Assembly: GCF_000143415.4 (NCBI RefSeq)
Contig: NW_003314357.1
Coordinates: 517,795 to 581,794 of the forward strand
DNA: 64,000 nucleotides
Direction: 5' to 3'
From: Selaginella moellendorffii
Taxonomy: Eukaryota > Streptophyta > Lycopodiopsida > Selaginellales > Selaginellaceae
Position 1 is the stretch's first letter; each line of letters starts with the position of its first letter. Both the position numbers and the translations under genes were made by a program. Of the stretch, positions 31,290 to 43,059 are shown piece after piece. Under the pieces are notes generated by a model that saw nothing but the letters and a program-made list of their open reading frames with translations, ran no database searches and was not told the origin of the DNA.

Positions 31290-34200
31290 ATGGAGGTGAC
31301 TCCGCACGCCGATTTGCTGCTGCTGCAATCGCGAATGAAGGAGGATCCCGGTGGGTATGAGGCAGAGCTCGATTTGCAGCTGCGGCATTTCAAGGCGTGC
31401 TTGGGTGTTCTTGAGCTGGAGGCGCCGGATACTGGGAATGGGAGCGTTTCGTTTGCCGCTCTGGCGCCCGATCACGCGGCCGCCAAGGAGCTGGGCGATA
31501 TGGCGATGTTTCTAGCTCATGTTACGCCGTCGTATCCCAAGGAGCTGGCTGGATTTCCGCATCAGCTACTCAATTTACTCGAGAATGCTAGCAATCGTCT
31601 TCCATCGTCTTTGCGTTGTCACCTTGCGCAAGCTCTCATTCTTCTTCGCAATCGAGAGGTAAGGAAGTGAAAAAAATTTATACAAGGTCTTTAACCTTTC
31701 GTTTTTCTGCTAGAAAATTTCCCTCGTGGAAGTCTTGCCAGTGATGATAAAGCTTCAATCCTCAGGAGACAAAAATCTCAAAAAGTTTGTCTCCTCCCAC
31801 CTTTTGCAAAACATCTCTCGCATGAATCGCAAGCACAGGAACGAAGCCAAGAACAGGTCCTTGCAGAACATCATCTTTCCAGTAATCCAGGTATGCACTT
31901 TTCTACTTTCTTATTGCTTCGAGCGCTCACCGACATTAAAACGTTTAGGAAGACGATGAAGCTCGTGCAAAGCATGCTTTCGTCTTGACTTGCGAGCTCT
32001 ACAGGCGAAAGGTGTGGATTGATCCGCAAACTGCGAATGCAATCTGCAACGCTTGTTTCCACAAGTCTCCGAGGTGAGTTTAGCTCAAGTTTTCTTTAAG
32101 TTTAAGCTGCCATTTTGACACTGTTTTCGTAGAATTATGATAGCTACCTTGAAATTTCTGCATGGCTACGAAAATAAATACGATGAAGACAGCGACGAGT
32201 CCGATCAAGAAGATGACACACCCTCAGGAGCTGTTGGTGTGAGCAAGGAAGCCATATACAAGGTAAGGTTTGGCTGATTTATCACGCACTATTGAAATGT
32301 TCGATTTCGGTGAACTCTAGTCACAACACAAAGGCACGGTGTCGAGCAAGAAGAAGAAGCAAGCTAAGATAGAGAGGGCCATCCGTAGCTTGAAAAAACA
32401 GCAGCGGATAAAAGCGCAGGAGGAGAAAAAAGGAAGCTTTGCACCTCTCGAGCATCTGCGAGATCCACAGGTTAGTCCTGGTTTTTCACCTCGGTTCGGA
32501 AGTTGCTAAAATACTACGTATTGTGAAACAAGGAATTCGCGGAGAAGTTGTTTGCGCGCTTGCAAAACTGTAACGAGAAATTTCAGGTAAGAAAACCTTC
32601 TGGGATTCATAGATGGTGATATGTCTTTGTTTCTATAGGTGAAACTTATGATGATTATGGTTATTTCGCGATGCGTGGGGATGCATCAGCTTTTACTACT
32701 CAGTTTCTATCCTCATTTACAGCGCTATGTGTCGGTAAGTCTGCGGACTAGTTCCCTATTCCGATTTAATATTATAACTTGCCTGCAGCCTCACCAACAA
32801 GATGAAACTCAGCTGCTTGCGGCCGCAGTTCAGGCATGCCACGATAAGGTGAGCCGATACTCAAGCTTAGTTCCTTTCTGACACTTCGTTTTAGGTTCCA
32901 GTTGATGCAGTAGAACCATTGCTGAAGCAACTGGTGAACTCGTTTGTGCATGATCGCTCGCGGCCTGAGGTAAATTATCTTTCATGGTTTTTATGTTGCT
33001 GATGGACTAGCGCAGGTTATTGCCGTCGGTCTAAACACCGTTCGTGAGATTTGTGCTCGGATGCCACTGGTGAGATCATAAGTCTCATTCCTTTTCTCAC
33101 CGTTTTTTCTTTCGTGCAGATCATGACAAGAGACCTTCTTGAAGATCTTTCAATGTACAAAAAATCCCGAGAAAAAGCAGTATCTGCTGCTGCGAACTCC
33201 ATCATTGGACTCTATCGCCAGGTTAGTTAAGTGCCTGGGAGTCTTTACTAAAGACACAAATTTTTATTTGACAGGTTAATCCATCACTTTTAATGAAGAA
33301 GCACCGTGGTCGCGGCACTGATTTATCCGTGGAACCAAAGGCTTTTGGTAAAGTCGTTGTCCACACCGACGTACCGGGCGTAGAGCTTTTGGCGGAGCAA
33401 GAGGAGGACGAAAACAATAGTGGAGAGTGTGGAGACGAAGATGACGAAAGTGGAAGAGAAGAGGAAGAAGAAAGTAGCGAGGATGAGGGTGAAGGCAGTG
33501 GAGAAGAGCTAGAAGATGACAACGAAGAAAAAGACGAAGAAGATGACGAAGGCGAAGATGATGAAGACAGTGGAGATGACAACGAAGGGTCAGATGAAGA
33601 TGTGCTCGAGACTTTGGAAAAGGAACTGAAGAATGGCGAAACGAAACAGGTCGCAACGCTTAAGCGAAAGAAAATGGACGGCGAGGAATCAAACCTTGAC
33701 GACATGAGCTTGAGCCAACTTAAAAAGTTTGCGGGTAGCAAACTGGAGGATGACGAGGTCTCTGGCGATGGCATTTTATCAAACGAAGACTTCCGACGAA
33801 TTCGAGAGATTCAGGTACTTATCACCACTCGGTACCACTTTGACTTCACTTTTTCCTTTTTCCTTTCCTTTTTAGGCCAAGCGAGAAGCTGAAAATGCTC
33901 TCTCCAATCACGGGCTTAGGAAATCGCTTCGGAGTCACAAAACCAACGTCCGCTTGATCCTTCAAAACTAGAGGTAAGCTCTTCATTTCTTTCTTTCAGC
34001 ACGAAGCGCTCACTCTGTATTGCTTTACTTACAGGCAAACATACGGAGAAAGCAAAGCAAAGAAGAGAGAATTGCTTCGTCCAAGGCCGGAAGGGACGAC
34101 AGAGGCACCTATACTTCACGAGCAGCAGTAAAGAAACGAAAGGTATGTTTTTCTTTCGCTAGATCACTCGTTAGATTTTGTTTGTTTGGATTTAGACTGG

Positions 34201-34342
34201 AGGCTTGAGTAATCGCCAAAAGGAGAAGAAAAAGAACCTCCCAGTGGCTGCTCGGCGCATGAAATCCGCTCGAACTCGCGAGCATCGAAAATCCAAGGCT
34301 AGATTGACGAAGAACTTCCGTGGAAAGAAAGCATGGAAATAA
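31290..34342 (+). CDS. SDA1: SDA1 homolog, 60S ribosome export/assembly factor
   Basis: A multi-exon gene (about fourteen small exons). SDA1 is a nuclear HEAT-like protein needed for pre-60S maturation and export. The start MEVTPHADLLLLQSRMKEDP and the block KNRSLQNIIFPVIQ|EDDEARAKHAF match the family, as do IMIATLKFLHGYE, an acidic central stretch, ILSNEDFRRI, KAGRDDRGTY and the KKRK…TGGLSNRQKEKKK basic tail ending in FRGKKAWK. I chose ATG 31290 over a longer frame that needs TTG. One problem occurs near 33876-33978: the conserved exon AKREAENALSNHGL leads into a different frame from the conserved DPSKLE. Either one A is missing, or a second acceptor (…GGGCTTAG|GAAATC) is used, skipping those residues. 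Confidence 0.85.
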
Positions 34343-34765
34343 AGTATTCTTTGTTTATGTTAAAAGCACGCTACCAGATTAATTAAGCTGGTGCCAGTGG
34401 TTTCGGTTTCGATTCTGGCCAAAAATAAAGTCTTGGGTCCCACAACAATCGACCGTTGCCGCCCGTGCACGACAGCCGTTCGATTGCGAGCTTTTAAATC
34501 CAGCCGCGCGATCTGCGTTCGTGCAAAGGAACTAAAGCCCTAAACCTGCCCCATCCATGGAAATCTAGGCCCAGACGAAAAATGCCCGGACTCAGTCACT
34601 GGGGCATTTGTTGCAGCGTGCCAGGCGTCCGCGCTGCCGATTTAGGGTTCTTCGTGGCAGGCCAGGGTGCGGTCGATCGAGCGCCGGGGGTCTGTTTTGC
34701 GACAGCGGCAGCGCCTTGCGCGAGGTAGCAGTGAGTGTAGGGGTAGATTTTGCCAGGATTCAAGA
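34343..34765 (+). promoter_or_regulatory. SDA1-kinesin intergenic region and kinesin 5' UTR
   Basis: No gene lies here. It includes the SDA1 3' UTR, a CTTTTAAATCC element near 34491, a GCCCTAAACCTG motif near 34540 and GC-rich leader sequence before the kinesin ATG at 34766. Confidence 0.35.
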
Positions 34766-37700
34766 ATGCCGAAGGTTTCTCCTCTCCGGATGCTCATAGG
34801 GAGCTCTCCCAGAGGCGGGGCCAAGCATAATCCGGGAAGCGGCCACACGGATCGCGATCATCTCCTGGAACACGAGCTCCCGTCCTCGCACCACCAAGAA
34901 ACAGGCCCTAGCAGCAGCGCCACGCCCCGAGGGAAGAAGGGCAGTAGCATGAGCTTCGCGAGCGTGTTCCCGCATTCCGAGAATGTCCCGGAGAATCTCT
35001 TGATTACTCCCGAGAAGCGGCCGAAGGGAAAGTTCTCTTGGTACCAGAGACAAGTCAAGAATCTTGGAGCCGAGAGTGAGCCAGCGAGTCATCGCCCACA
35101 GCAGCCAGGGATACCCAAGAACCCTCATCAAAGCACGCATAAGGCAGGTACTCCTCGTAGCTCAAAGCCCGAGAAGGACAGCCATTCTACGGCCGGAAGC
35201 AGCAATGATGCGGCCACGCCCAGGAAGATCATCTCCAAATCTCTGAAGTATGGATCTTCCACTCCACAGAGGGCAGGACATAACAGCTCTAAAGTTTTTA
35301 ATTCTGCGGCCGTCCATCCGGACTGCCAACCCGTTTTTGATCTCGAGGAAGACAGTTCGTTTTGGCTGGAGCACAGTGTCCAGGTATTACTTTATATCAT
35401 TGTCACTTTCTCTTCTGGCTGAAAGTTCCATTCTTTCCTCGGTTTTGCAACTTCCCGCGTGTTTTTCAGGTGCTTATAAGAATTCGACCACTGAGTAGCC
35501 ACGAGATTGCTGCAGAAGGATATGATACATGCATCAGGCAAGATAGTGCTCATAGTTTAACCTGGCTCGGAAATCCGGACACCAGATTCACATTTGATCA
35601 TGTTGCGTGCGAGGCTATCACTCAGGTAGATCAAGCTACGTTGTCTAGCTTGCTTTCTAACGTTTGACATGGCAGGATAAGCTCTTTAGAATTGCTGGAA
35701 TGCCTATGGTTGAAAATTGTATGCGAGGGTACAACAGTTGTGTGTTTGCTTACGGCCAGGTCTGCTGTTTTTATTACGTTGTCTTAGTATTTAAAATTAA
35801 GATGGAAAATGCAGACTGGTAGTGGCAAGACGCATACCATGCTTGGTGATATCACTAGCAAAGATAGTGAGAATCGTGGTCTGATTCTTCGAGCTTTTGA
35901 GCACCTATTTTCTACCATCCGAAAGGCAAGATTATCCTTCTGGGTAAGTTTTGAAGCCTCTAATGTTTTTCTTTTCAGGAAGAACAAGGTCGTAAAGATG
36001 AAAACCTTAGATATACATGTAGATGCTCGTTCCTGGAAATCTACAACGAACAGATTACTGATCTTCTCGAACCTTCATCAACGAACTTGCAAGTGAGAGA
36101 GGATGCAAGGAAAGGTGTTTATGTCGAAAGCCTTTCAGAGTTTGAAGTCAACTGCTTGAAAGATGTCACGCAACTTCTGCTTCAGGTTTTTGTCAAGCCC
36201 CGGTTAAGACTTAAATGGCATTCATGTTTTTACTTACAGGGAGCATCTAACCGCAAGGTTGCTGCTACGAATATGAACAGGGAGAGTAGCCGCTCGCATA
36301 GTGTTTTGACTTGCGTTATCGAAAGCACGGTATGCATTTTGTAGTACACCAATTTTCACTAAAACGTCTTCTTCAGTGGGAACGAGAGGCAGTAATTAAT
36401 CGAAGATACGGAAGGCTAAACTTGGTTGATCTAGCTGGTTCTGAGAGGTACGTTGTTCGTGCTTTACGGGGTTGATTGAATCTCTTGCAGGCAGAAGTCT
36501 TCGGGCGCTGAAAATGATAGGTTGAAAGAGGCTGTGAATATCAACAAATCTCTATCAACGCTTGGGTGAGCATGATTCGAAAACTCGTTCATCATCTGCT
36601 TATGTTTCTTTCTCTAGGCTCGTCATTATGGTATTAGTGGACGTTGCTAATGGAAAGCAAAGACATGTTCCATATCGTGATTCAAAGCTTACGTATCTTC
36701 TTCAGGTTTAGTCGAGTCCATTATTTTTCTTTGATCTGTTATTGATAATATTGGAACAGGATTCCTTAGGAGGGAACTCTAAAACAATGATAATCAGCAC
36801 CGTGAGTCCTTCGATCTGGTACGATTTACTGCTACTGTTTTCGTGTTAAGCATTTTATTGCAGCTGTTCCTTGGACACACTAAGCACGTTAAAGTTTGCA
36901 CAAAGGGCGAAGTTCATCTGCAATAATGTACGTTTTATGAAAGTTTGTGCTTTACTCCATACTCGTTTGGGGCAGGCCGTGGTAAACGAAGATACATCGC
37001 GTGATGTTAATGTTCTACGACAACAAATTTACAAACTCAAAGTATGCGTGTTCGGTTTTTATCCTTCATCTGTATGTGATGATTCATTCAGGAAGAGGTG
37101 AACCGCTTACGCTCTCAGTCTAGTGGGACATGTACATCTCCATCCTCCGAGGATTGTGACGCTGACAATGTGCTCTCTAGTGAGCATCGAAAGGTAGTAA
37201 AATTCATTTGTTATAGGAAGGGCTGCGATTCATTGATGACTACAGAGATGCACTCCCAAGAGAAGAAGAGACATCAACACTCTTTTATCGGCTGAGTTTT
37301 TGAAGCTTAACCAGCTGGTAATCTATTTTTCACGTTTCACTTACGAATTTAAAAATTAAAAACTTATTCCATTCAGAGGGAGTCTCTTGAAGCCGAGCTA
37401 GAGTTAAAACCATGTCAGAATGACAGTTATCAGAGGAAATTACAGGAGTACCAGCTAGAGAACGAAAATTTGAGGAGGTATTTTCGTTCACTTTTCTCAT
37501 ATTAATGCGTCGTCTTCCTTTTTCTGTAGGCAAATTGCCGAGCTTGAAGCTGCATCCTGTCCCCCACAGGAAAAGAATGAAGAAAAAACGAGAGAACATC
37601 TGAAGGTATACGTTCGCATGTCCTTCTTGCACTGAATTTGAAGGTGATGTTAATGTAGGAAATTGAACTCCTGGAACTGAAACATCAGAAGAGCATGACT

Positions 37701-40700
37701 CATCTAGAAACCTTGTTAAAGGAGGTAACAACTTACCGGCTTCTGTTGGTTTAATTTGCTTCACTTGCGCTTTTCTAGAGCGAGGAAAGCAGAATAGCAC
37801 AAGCCACGAGGATAAGAAATCTGGAGGACTGTTCTAAAAACTATTGCTCTGAAATAGAAGAGCTAAAGAAACAATTAAAGGTTTGCTGAGTAAGTGTTAC
37901 GAATCTTCGCTTAATTCACATTTGCAGGAAGCCAGAGAGGTACAAGAGCAAATGGAGAGCCAGCAGCTTTTTCTGATTAGCGAGTTCGAAACCGTCCTGG
38001 AAGAGCACAATAAGCTATCTGAGAAACTAACGAAGTCTCAAGCCCGGGAGCAGAAAGCAAAGGACCAGCTCCGGCTAGTTAACTGGGAAGTGAAGAAAAA
38101 GAACGAGCTCCACGATTTGGAAAGAGAACTTGAGATTCGGGCTTCTGCTGAAACTCTTGTCGGCTACGTTGACGATGAAGAGAAACAGGTTCTCGAGGCG
38201 AAGCTGCAAAAGACGAGAAGAGAGCTTGAGGATGCTCGTATGCGGAATCAACTATTTCAAGGAGAAGAAGCCTTGAGGCTAGCTCATGAGAAAGAGATGG
38301 AGGATACACGATCCGAAGTAGAAGCTGAAACGGCAAATGCTATTGCAAGCATGAACCAGGAGCTTGCTAAGGCACGGGAGGAATGCAAGACTGCTAACGA
38401 TCAAGTTGCGTGCTTGGTTGAGGAGCTTGAAAACTCAAAGCTCAAGTCCGACAGCCTTACAGAAGAGAACTCGAGATTGGCTAGAGCGTATGACAGTTTG
38501 CTTCAAGAAAGAGATACGGAAGTTCGGGAGATCAAGGAACAGTGCGAGGATGCCACGTCCAAGGTGTTCGACTTTCTTGCCGAGGGGGACCAAGCACTTG
38601 TAGCTGCTGCAAAGGAAATGGAGGATATTATACGCGAGTCATTTCATGGAAAGAGCATGGAGGTTTCGAAACAGTACAGTCCACACATTGGAGCTCTCCA
38701 AGACAAACTCCATCAGGCGTTATGTGTTGCCAAAGAAGCTGAACAGAAAATGAAATCCATAAGCGACCACCAGAAGGAACAGGTATCGGAGGCAGATCAG
38801 CTGAAGGTTCAAGTTGACGCGTACCAGCAGCAGCTGAGAGAAGCAGAGAAAAAGGCGTACGTGGCGTTCGTAGTGGTCCGCGAGCTGACACGAAACTATA
38901 TCCTGGCAAGCAGAGGCAATAGCGTCGAGGTGGACAAAAGCAAGGAAAATGACTGGAGGTTGGAGAAAGAGGAGCTTCTGGTGGAGTTGACTGAAGCGAA
39001 GCTGGAGGCTGCGGCCAAGAGTAAAGAAACGGCGACCATACTACAAAAGTTCAAGGATAGTCAGCATATGCTTCAGGAGGCCGAGCAGCTGCTCAACGCA
39101 CTTGTCAAGGCCAACGAGATTGCCAAATCTGGTGCACACGGTGACGTGAGAAGATCTGTGTCGGAAGTAGCTGCCATACCAGAGAGGGCTCTCAGCTGCA
39201 AGCTTGATAAGGCGAAAAACGACTTGCAGGTTATCAAGCAGGAGATTGGAACGATTACGTGCGACACGGTCGACGCCATCACGGACGCAGAGCATGAAGT
39301 CCAGACTACAATGCAGGCTATCCAAGACAACCTGACAGATATCATGTCAACTGTATTCAGTTTTGGTGACGATGTCAGGGGCGAGTTCGTGGAACTGAGA
39401 GACAAGATGTACGAGATGATGGACGAGACGGATTTGCTGATTGGAGAGATCCGCAGGAAGAACGAGCTTGTCAAGGGTCTAGAGTACGATATCAGCCTAC
39501 TGCAGGAGGCTTTCTCTGAAGCACACGAAAAGAAGATCGAACTCCAGGACGAAAACAACAGGATGCAAGAAGAGCTCGACATAAAAACCAACGAGATCAA
39601 TGGTGCAGAGGCTGAGCTTCTTAAGTTACTGAAAACACTCACGTCGGTTGAGAACGAGCTCCGAACTTTGAAAGAAACCACGGGCTACCTGTCGACGGAG
39701 AACAGATCACAGAAAAGGCTTATTGAAGAGTTAGAGTTGAAGAACACAAGATTGGAGGAGGACCTTGAAGATAAGCGACATCTGATTCAGAGCTTGGATT
39801 CGGAACTGCTTGATATGAGCTCCCTGGTGGAAAGAAAAGTTTTGCAGTCACAGGGGGATTTTGATTCGGGCGTCCTTTTGTTGGAAAGGGATGAACTTCA
39901 CGCCGAGCTATGCAAGGTCAAGGAGCAGCTTGAAAAAGCGCGGTTCGCTATGGATGAACTAGAAATGGTGGCAGAGAAGTCTCGCAAGGTACTTGAGCTT
40001 GAGGAAAATGTGGTTCATACTTAATCTGCGTGCCTTTTGCAGGTAGCGGAGGAATGCCAAGTTCTTTCCACTGATAAAGAAGAGGAGGTCAAGGTTCTTG
40101 AGCGGTCTGTGCAGGAGCTAGAAAGTACTATCGCTACTATGGAAAATCAGGTAAAATGGGGATTATTGTCTGCAAGTTTTTAACCCGTCTTCTTTCAGAT
40201 CGGTCTTATTAAACGGGATGGAGAGATGCAGAAGATAATGAAGGAAGACATGGAAATGGAAGTGCAGAGACTAAGGGCAGAGCTATCCAGAACCAAGATG
40301 CTAGTTCAAGCGACAGACTACTCTGAGTACGTTGTATTCATTTTACGTGCTGAGTGTGTGTGATCACTTACTCTTTACCAGTATTTCGGCTGACAAGATT
40401 AAGCTGTTACGCCTGGACGAAGAACTAGAAAATTTTCGGCAGGAGGGCCTTCTAAAAGACGTCCAGGTATGTGTTCATTCTTTCCATTGCTGTTCTGATG
40501 TTTTCCTTGCAGATAAATTCCTTGCGCAAGCATGTGTCGGAACTTATGGACACAGCTACTAAAGAAGCTAGCGCGTACCGGAGAAAGGTGAAAAGAATTC
40601 GTTTGAACAACTAGCTTAAACTTGTGCTGTATTCACAGATTAAGCGACTAGAAGCGTCACTGGAGACGAGATGTATGCCAAAACCGTGCCAGCGTGCACC

Positions 40701-41071
40701 AGAAAAGGCCTGTGTCAAAGCAAAAGGCTCGGGCTCCCCGTTCAAGTGTATTGGACTAGGGGTAAGTAATGAAGAGCACTCCACAAACAAGAGACGGATC
40801 GAGGAGTTGGAGGCCGCGGCCACAGTTCGTGAGAAAGAGGTAGAAACGTGAAGAGCTCATTCACTCACTTTCGTGACTCGGGAAAATCTTGCAGGTATTT
40901 ATGCTGAACACGAAGCTAGCTCAGGCCGAGAGTATGACTTACGACGTTGTGAGGGATTTACTAGAAGTCAAGCACGACATTGCGAGCTTCGCGGTAAGGA
41001 TTTTTACTTGGCTCTATCAAGTGTAATTGATTGTTTGTTTTGCTCAGCATGTACACCCAGATGAAGTATAG
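34766..41071 (+). CDS. POK-like kinesin-12 (phragmoplast orienting kinesin family)
   Basis: The longest gene here, with many small exons, one of them about 2 kb of coiled coil (about 37928-39988). KIN-12C/D proteins mark the cortical division site and guide the cell plate. A disordered basic N-terminus is followed by [17 protein letters not shown], the P-loop [11 protein letters not shown], switch [10 protein letters not shown] and switch II DLAGSER, then [19 protein letters not shown]. The motor is thus intact and N-terminal. The rest is heptad-rich coiled coil. Its ending, with a short last exon (HPDEV), makes it shorter than Arabidopsis POK1/2. One intron at 35936 uses GC-AG unless a downstream GT at 35944 adds six residues (ARLSFW is the unspliced insert). 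POK is favoured over PAKRP1 by the FxLxExxSFW leader. Confidence 0.85.
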
Positions 41072-41246
41072 CGATCTATAGAGATTTATTTGTACAGATT
41101 TTTTAGCGTAAAGATTCGAGAAGAATGGCGTTCCAAAGAGTGAACAGAGGTAAGATTTTTGCTCCTGGTTTACGATTCATAATTGTCGTGTTTGCAGAGA
41201 AATAAAGCGATTTAAAATATGCTAAGAATATGCGCTCCAAGATGTG

Positions 41247-41254
41247 TAGGGTTT
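41247..41254 (+). promoter_or_regulatory. Telo-box, MED31 gene
   Basis: Exact TAGGGTTT ending 4 bases before the MED31 ATG at 41259, so it is transcribed unless the mRNA starts extremely close. Confidence 0.5.
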
Positions 41255-41258
41255 AGCA

Positions 41259-42018
41259 ATGGAGAGTGGTGAAGAGGTCGATGGAGGGCGGCAGAGATTT
41301 TTGTTGGAGCTGGAGTTCGTCCAGTGCCTTGCAAATCCGACCTACATTCACTGTACGTATTGTTTCCCTGCTTTGGCTTTGTGATCGCTGATGGGTGATT
41401 GTTGCCTTTTGCAGACCTCGCCCAGAATCGTTACTTTGACGATGAAGCGTTTGTAAATTATCTCAAGTACTTGCAGTATTGGCGTCGCCCAGAGTACGCG
41501 AAATTCATAATGTAAGCTTGTTTTGGAGAAAACTCTGACAACACTTCGCTAGCTCCTTGAGTTTGTTTTAGCTCACGGACTCCTTGCTCAGGTACCCTCA
41601 TTGCTTGTTCTTTCTCGAGCTTCTCCAAAGCTCTCACTTCAGAGCTGCAATGGTACACCCAGCCAACAAGGTAACACAGAACTGTCTTTTCATCTCTAAT
41701 CCATCTGGCTGTGCGCAGGAGCTAGCACACAGACAACAATTCTACTTTTGGAAGCACTACCGCAGCAATCGTCTCAAGCACGTCCTTCCGCGTCCAATGC
41801 CAGAAGCAGCAACAGCGCCAGCATCAACAGCAGCAGTAGCGGCGCCACCATCGGCTCCTCCAGCTCCTCCGGCTCCCCAGCACATTGGTCACGCCGCTCC
41901 ATCTCCAGCTCCAGCGCCACCATCACTGCTCGTCCTCCCGCATCAACCCTCTTCCTCCTCCATCAAGACGAGTGGAAGCAGCGGTGGAGAGAGGCGAAAG
42001 AGAAAATACTCCAACTAG
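41259..42018 (+). CDS. MED31: Mediator complex subunit 31
   Basis: Four exons, 41259-41352, 41415-41511, 41592-41670 and 41719-42018, give 189 residues. MED31/SOH1 is part of the middle module of Mediator, bridging activators and RNA polymerase II. The conserved core is complete: RFLLELEFVQCLANPTYIHYL, RYFDDEAFVNYLKYLQYW, YPHCLFFLELLQ and QFYFWKHYRSNRLKH. The C-terminal 70 residues are an Ala/Pro then Ser-rich tail with a final basic RRKRKYSN, more extended than in many plants. The stop lies 45 bases from the stop of the converging lectin gene. Confidence 0.93.
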
Positions 42019-42063
42019 CGAGCTAAGTAAGCTCTGTAGAGAGTTTGTGAATTGTATGATTTT

Positions 42064-43059
42064 CTATTCCAGAGCCTTCCAGAGGGCTTGATTTTCCCCA
42101 TCAAAGACTACAACATTTCCAGCATTGGTAACAACTAAAGTTGTTGTGACCTTGCAAAAGGGCTGTGGGTTGCAATATCTATCAATTGCCCAGTAAATAG
42201 AATCCTTGTCATCTTTGATAAGAAAGTTACCATCTTCTTGCAAATGCGCGTAGCAACCTTGCCCAGGTTTATACTTATGTTGGCTAATCCAAAGTATGGG
42301 ACTCTCGCCAATCCTACGCAACACTAGCTTGCAATCTATCTGCATGGTTAGTCTAAACTTTCGATTTGGCGACACTAAACTGTTCCCAGATTTTATATGA
42401 GAACCAACTCTATCCGCCTTATGGCCAAAGAGCGATGATGAGAATGGCCAACAGTTCTGATCATCCTGATCATCACTCCTCCCTAAACGGATTACTTGCA
42501 AAGGATGGTTGTGACTGTAATTTGATGTTAATGTGGACATAAAACTCGCATGTAGCACTCCCTCATTAGGAAGGATGGCTGAGAAGGCATATTCAATGAT
42601 AAGATTTAAAAAAACAACTCTGATTTCTCCACAAAATGTTCTCCCGTCTGGATCTGATCTAGCATTTTGTTGTATGGATCCTACAATTATTTGAAATATA
42701 TTTCTTAAATCTTGGCCTCGAAAGCCAAAGGGACTGGTCGGGTCAGTGGTGCAAGTAAAAGGTAAAAGGGTGTCTGGGCCATTAGCTCCTGGAGCTAAAA
42801 TATGTAGATTAACTATGATCCTAAACCTGGATCGCCTGAAATTGACAACTAAAATTCTCACCCCAACTGGATAAGTTTCGCCATCTTGGAACCACACAAT
42901 GGCATACCTTAGAATATTTCTTAGAATGCGGGAAAATTGATTTGCATTGAGAACATAGGGGTTTGCAGTGTAGATCACACTAGCTCGAAGTGCTGGTGCT
43001 GGTGGCTGAGAAAATGCAAATACTGCAAGAAAGAGGAGGCAAAGCAGTAACTTTCCCAT
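42064..43059 (-). CDS. Secreted bulb-type lectin protein with novel N-terminal domain (copy 1)
   Basis: Intronless, 331 residues from a true ATG. A clean signal peptide (MGKLLLCLLFLAVFAFS) precedes about 150 residues I do not recognise (VIYTANPYVLNANQF, FRRSRFRI.VNL, CTTDPTSPFGFRG, FCGEIRVVFLNL) and then a GNA/bulb-lectin domain of three beta-repeats (IDCKLVLRRIG, LQEDGNFLIKDD, TNAGNVVVFDG). These lectins bind mannose; the QxDxNxVxY sites here are degenerate, so binding may be weak. Cysteines flank the second and third repeats. It shares its whole architecture with the gene at 45790-46815. The lysine- and AT-rich composition and lack of introns differ from surrounding genes. Confidence 0.7.
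   Translation of the reverse strand: MGKLLLCLLFLAVFAFSQPPAPALRASVIYTANPYVLNANQFSRILRNILRYAIVWFQDGETYPVGVRILVVNFRRSRFRIIVNLHILAPGANGPDTLLPFTCTTDPTSPFGFRGQDLRNIFQIIVGSIQQNARSDPDGRTFCGEIRVVFLNLIIEYAFSAILPNEGVLHASFMSTLTSNYSHNHPLQVIRLGRSDDQDDQNCWPFSSSLFGHKADRVGSHIKSGNSLVSPNRKFRLTMQIDCKLVLRRIGESPILWISQHKYKPGQGCYAHLQEDGNFLIKDDKDSIYWAIDRYCNPQPFCKVTTTLVVTNAGNVVVFDGENQALWKALE

Noticed and set aside
33223-33774. Ser/Leu-rich minus-strand frames
   Set aside because: They are complements of the acidic Glu/Asp/Ser stretch in SDA1.
39073-39681. Minus-strand 202-codon Ser-rich frame
   Set aside because: It lies opposite the long coiled-coil exon of the kinesin, which explains its composition.
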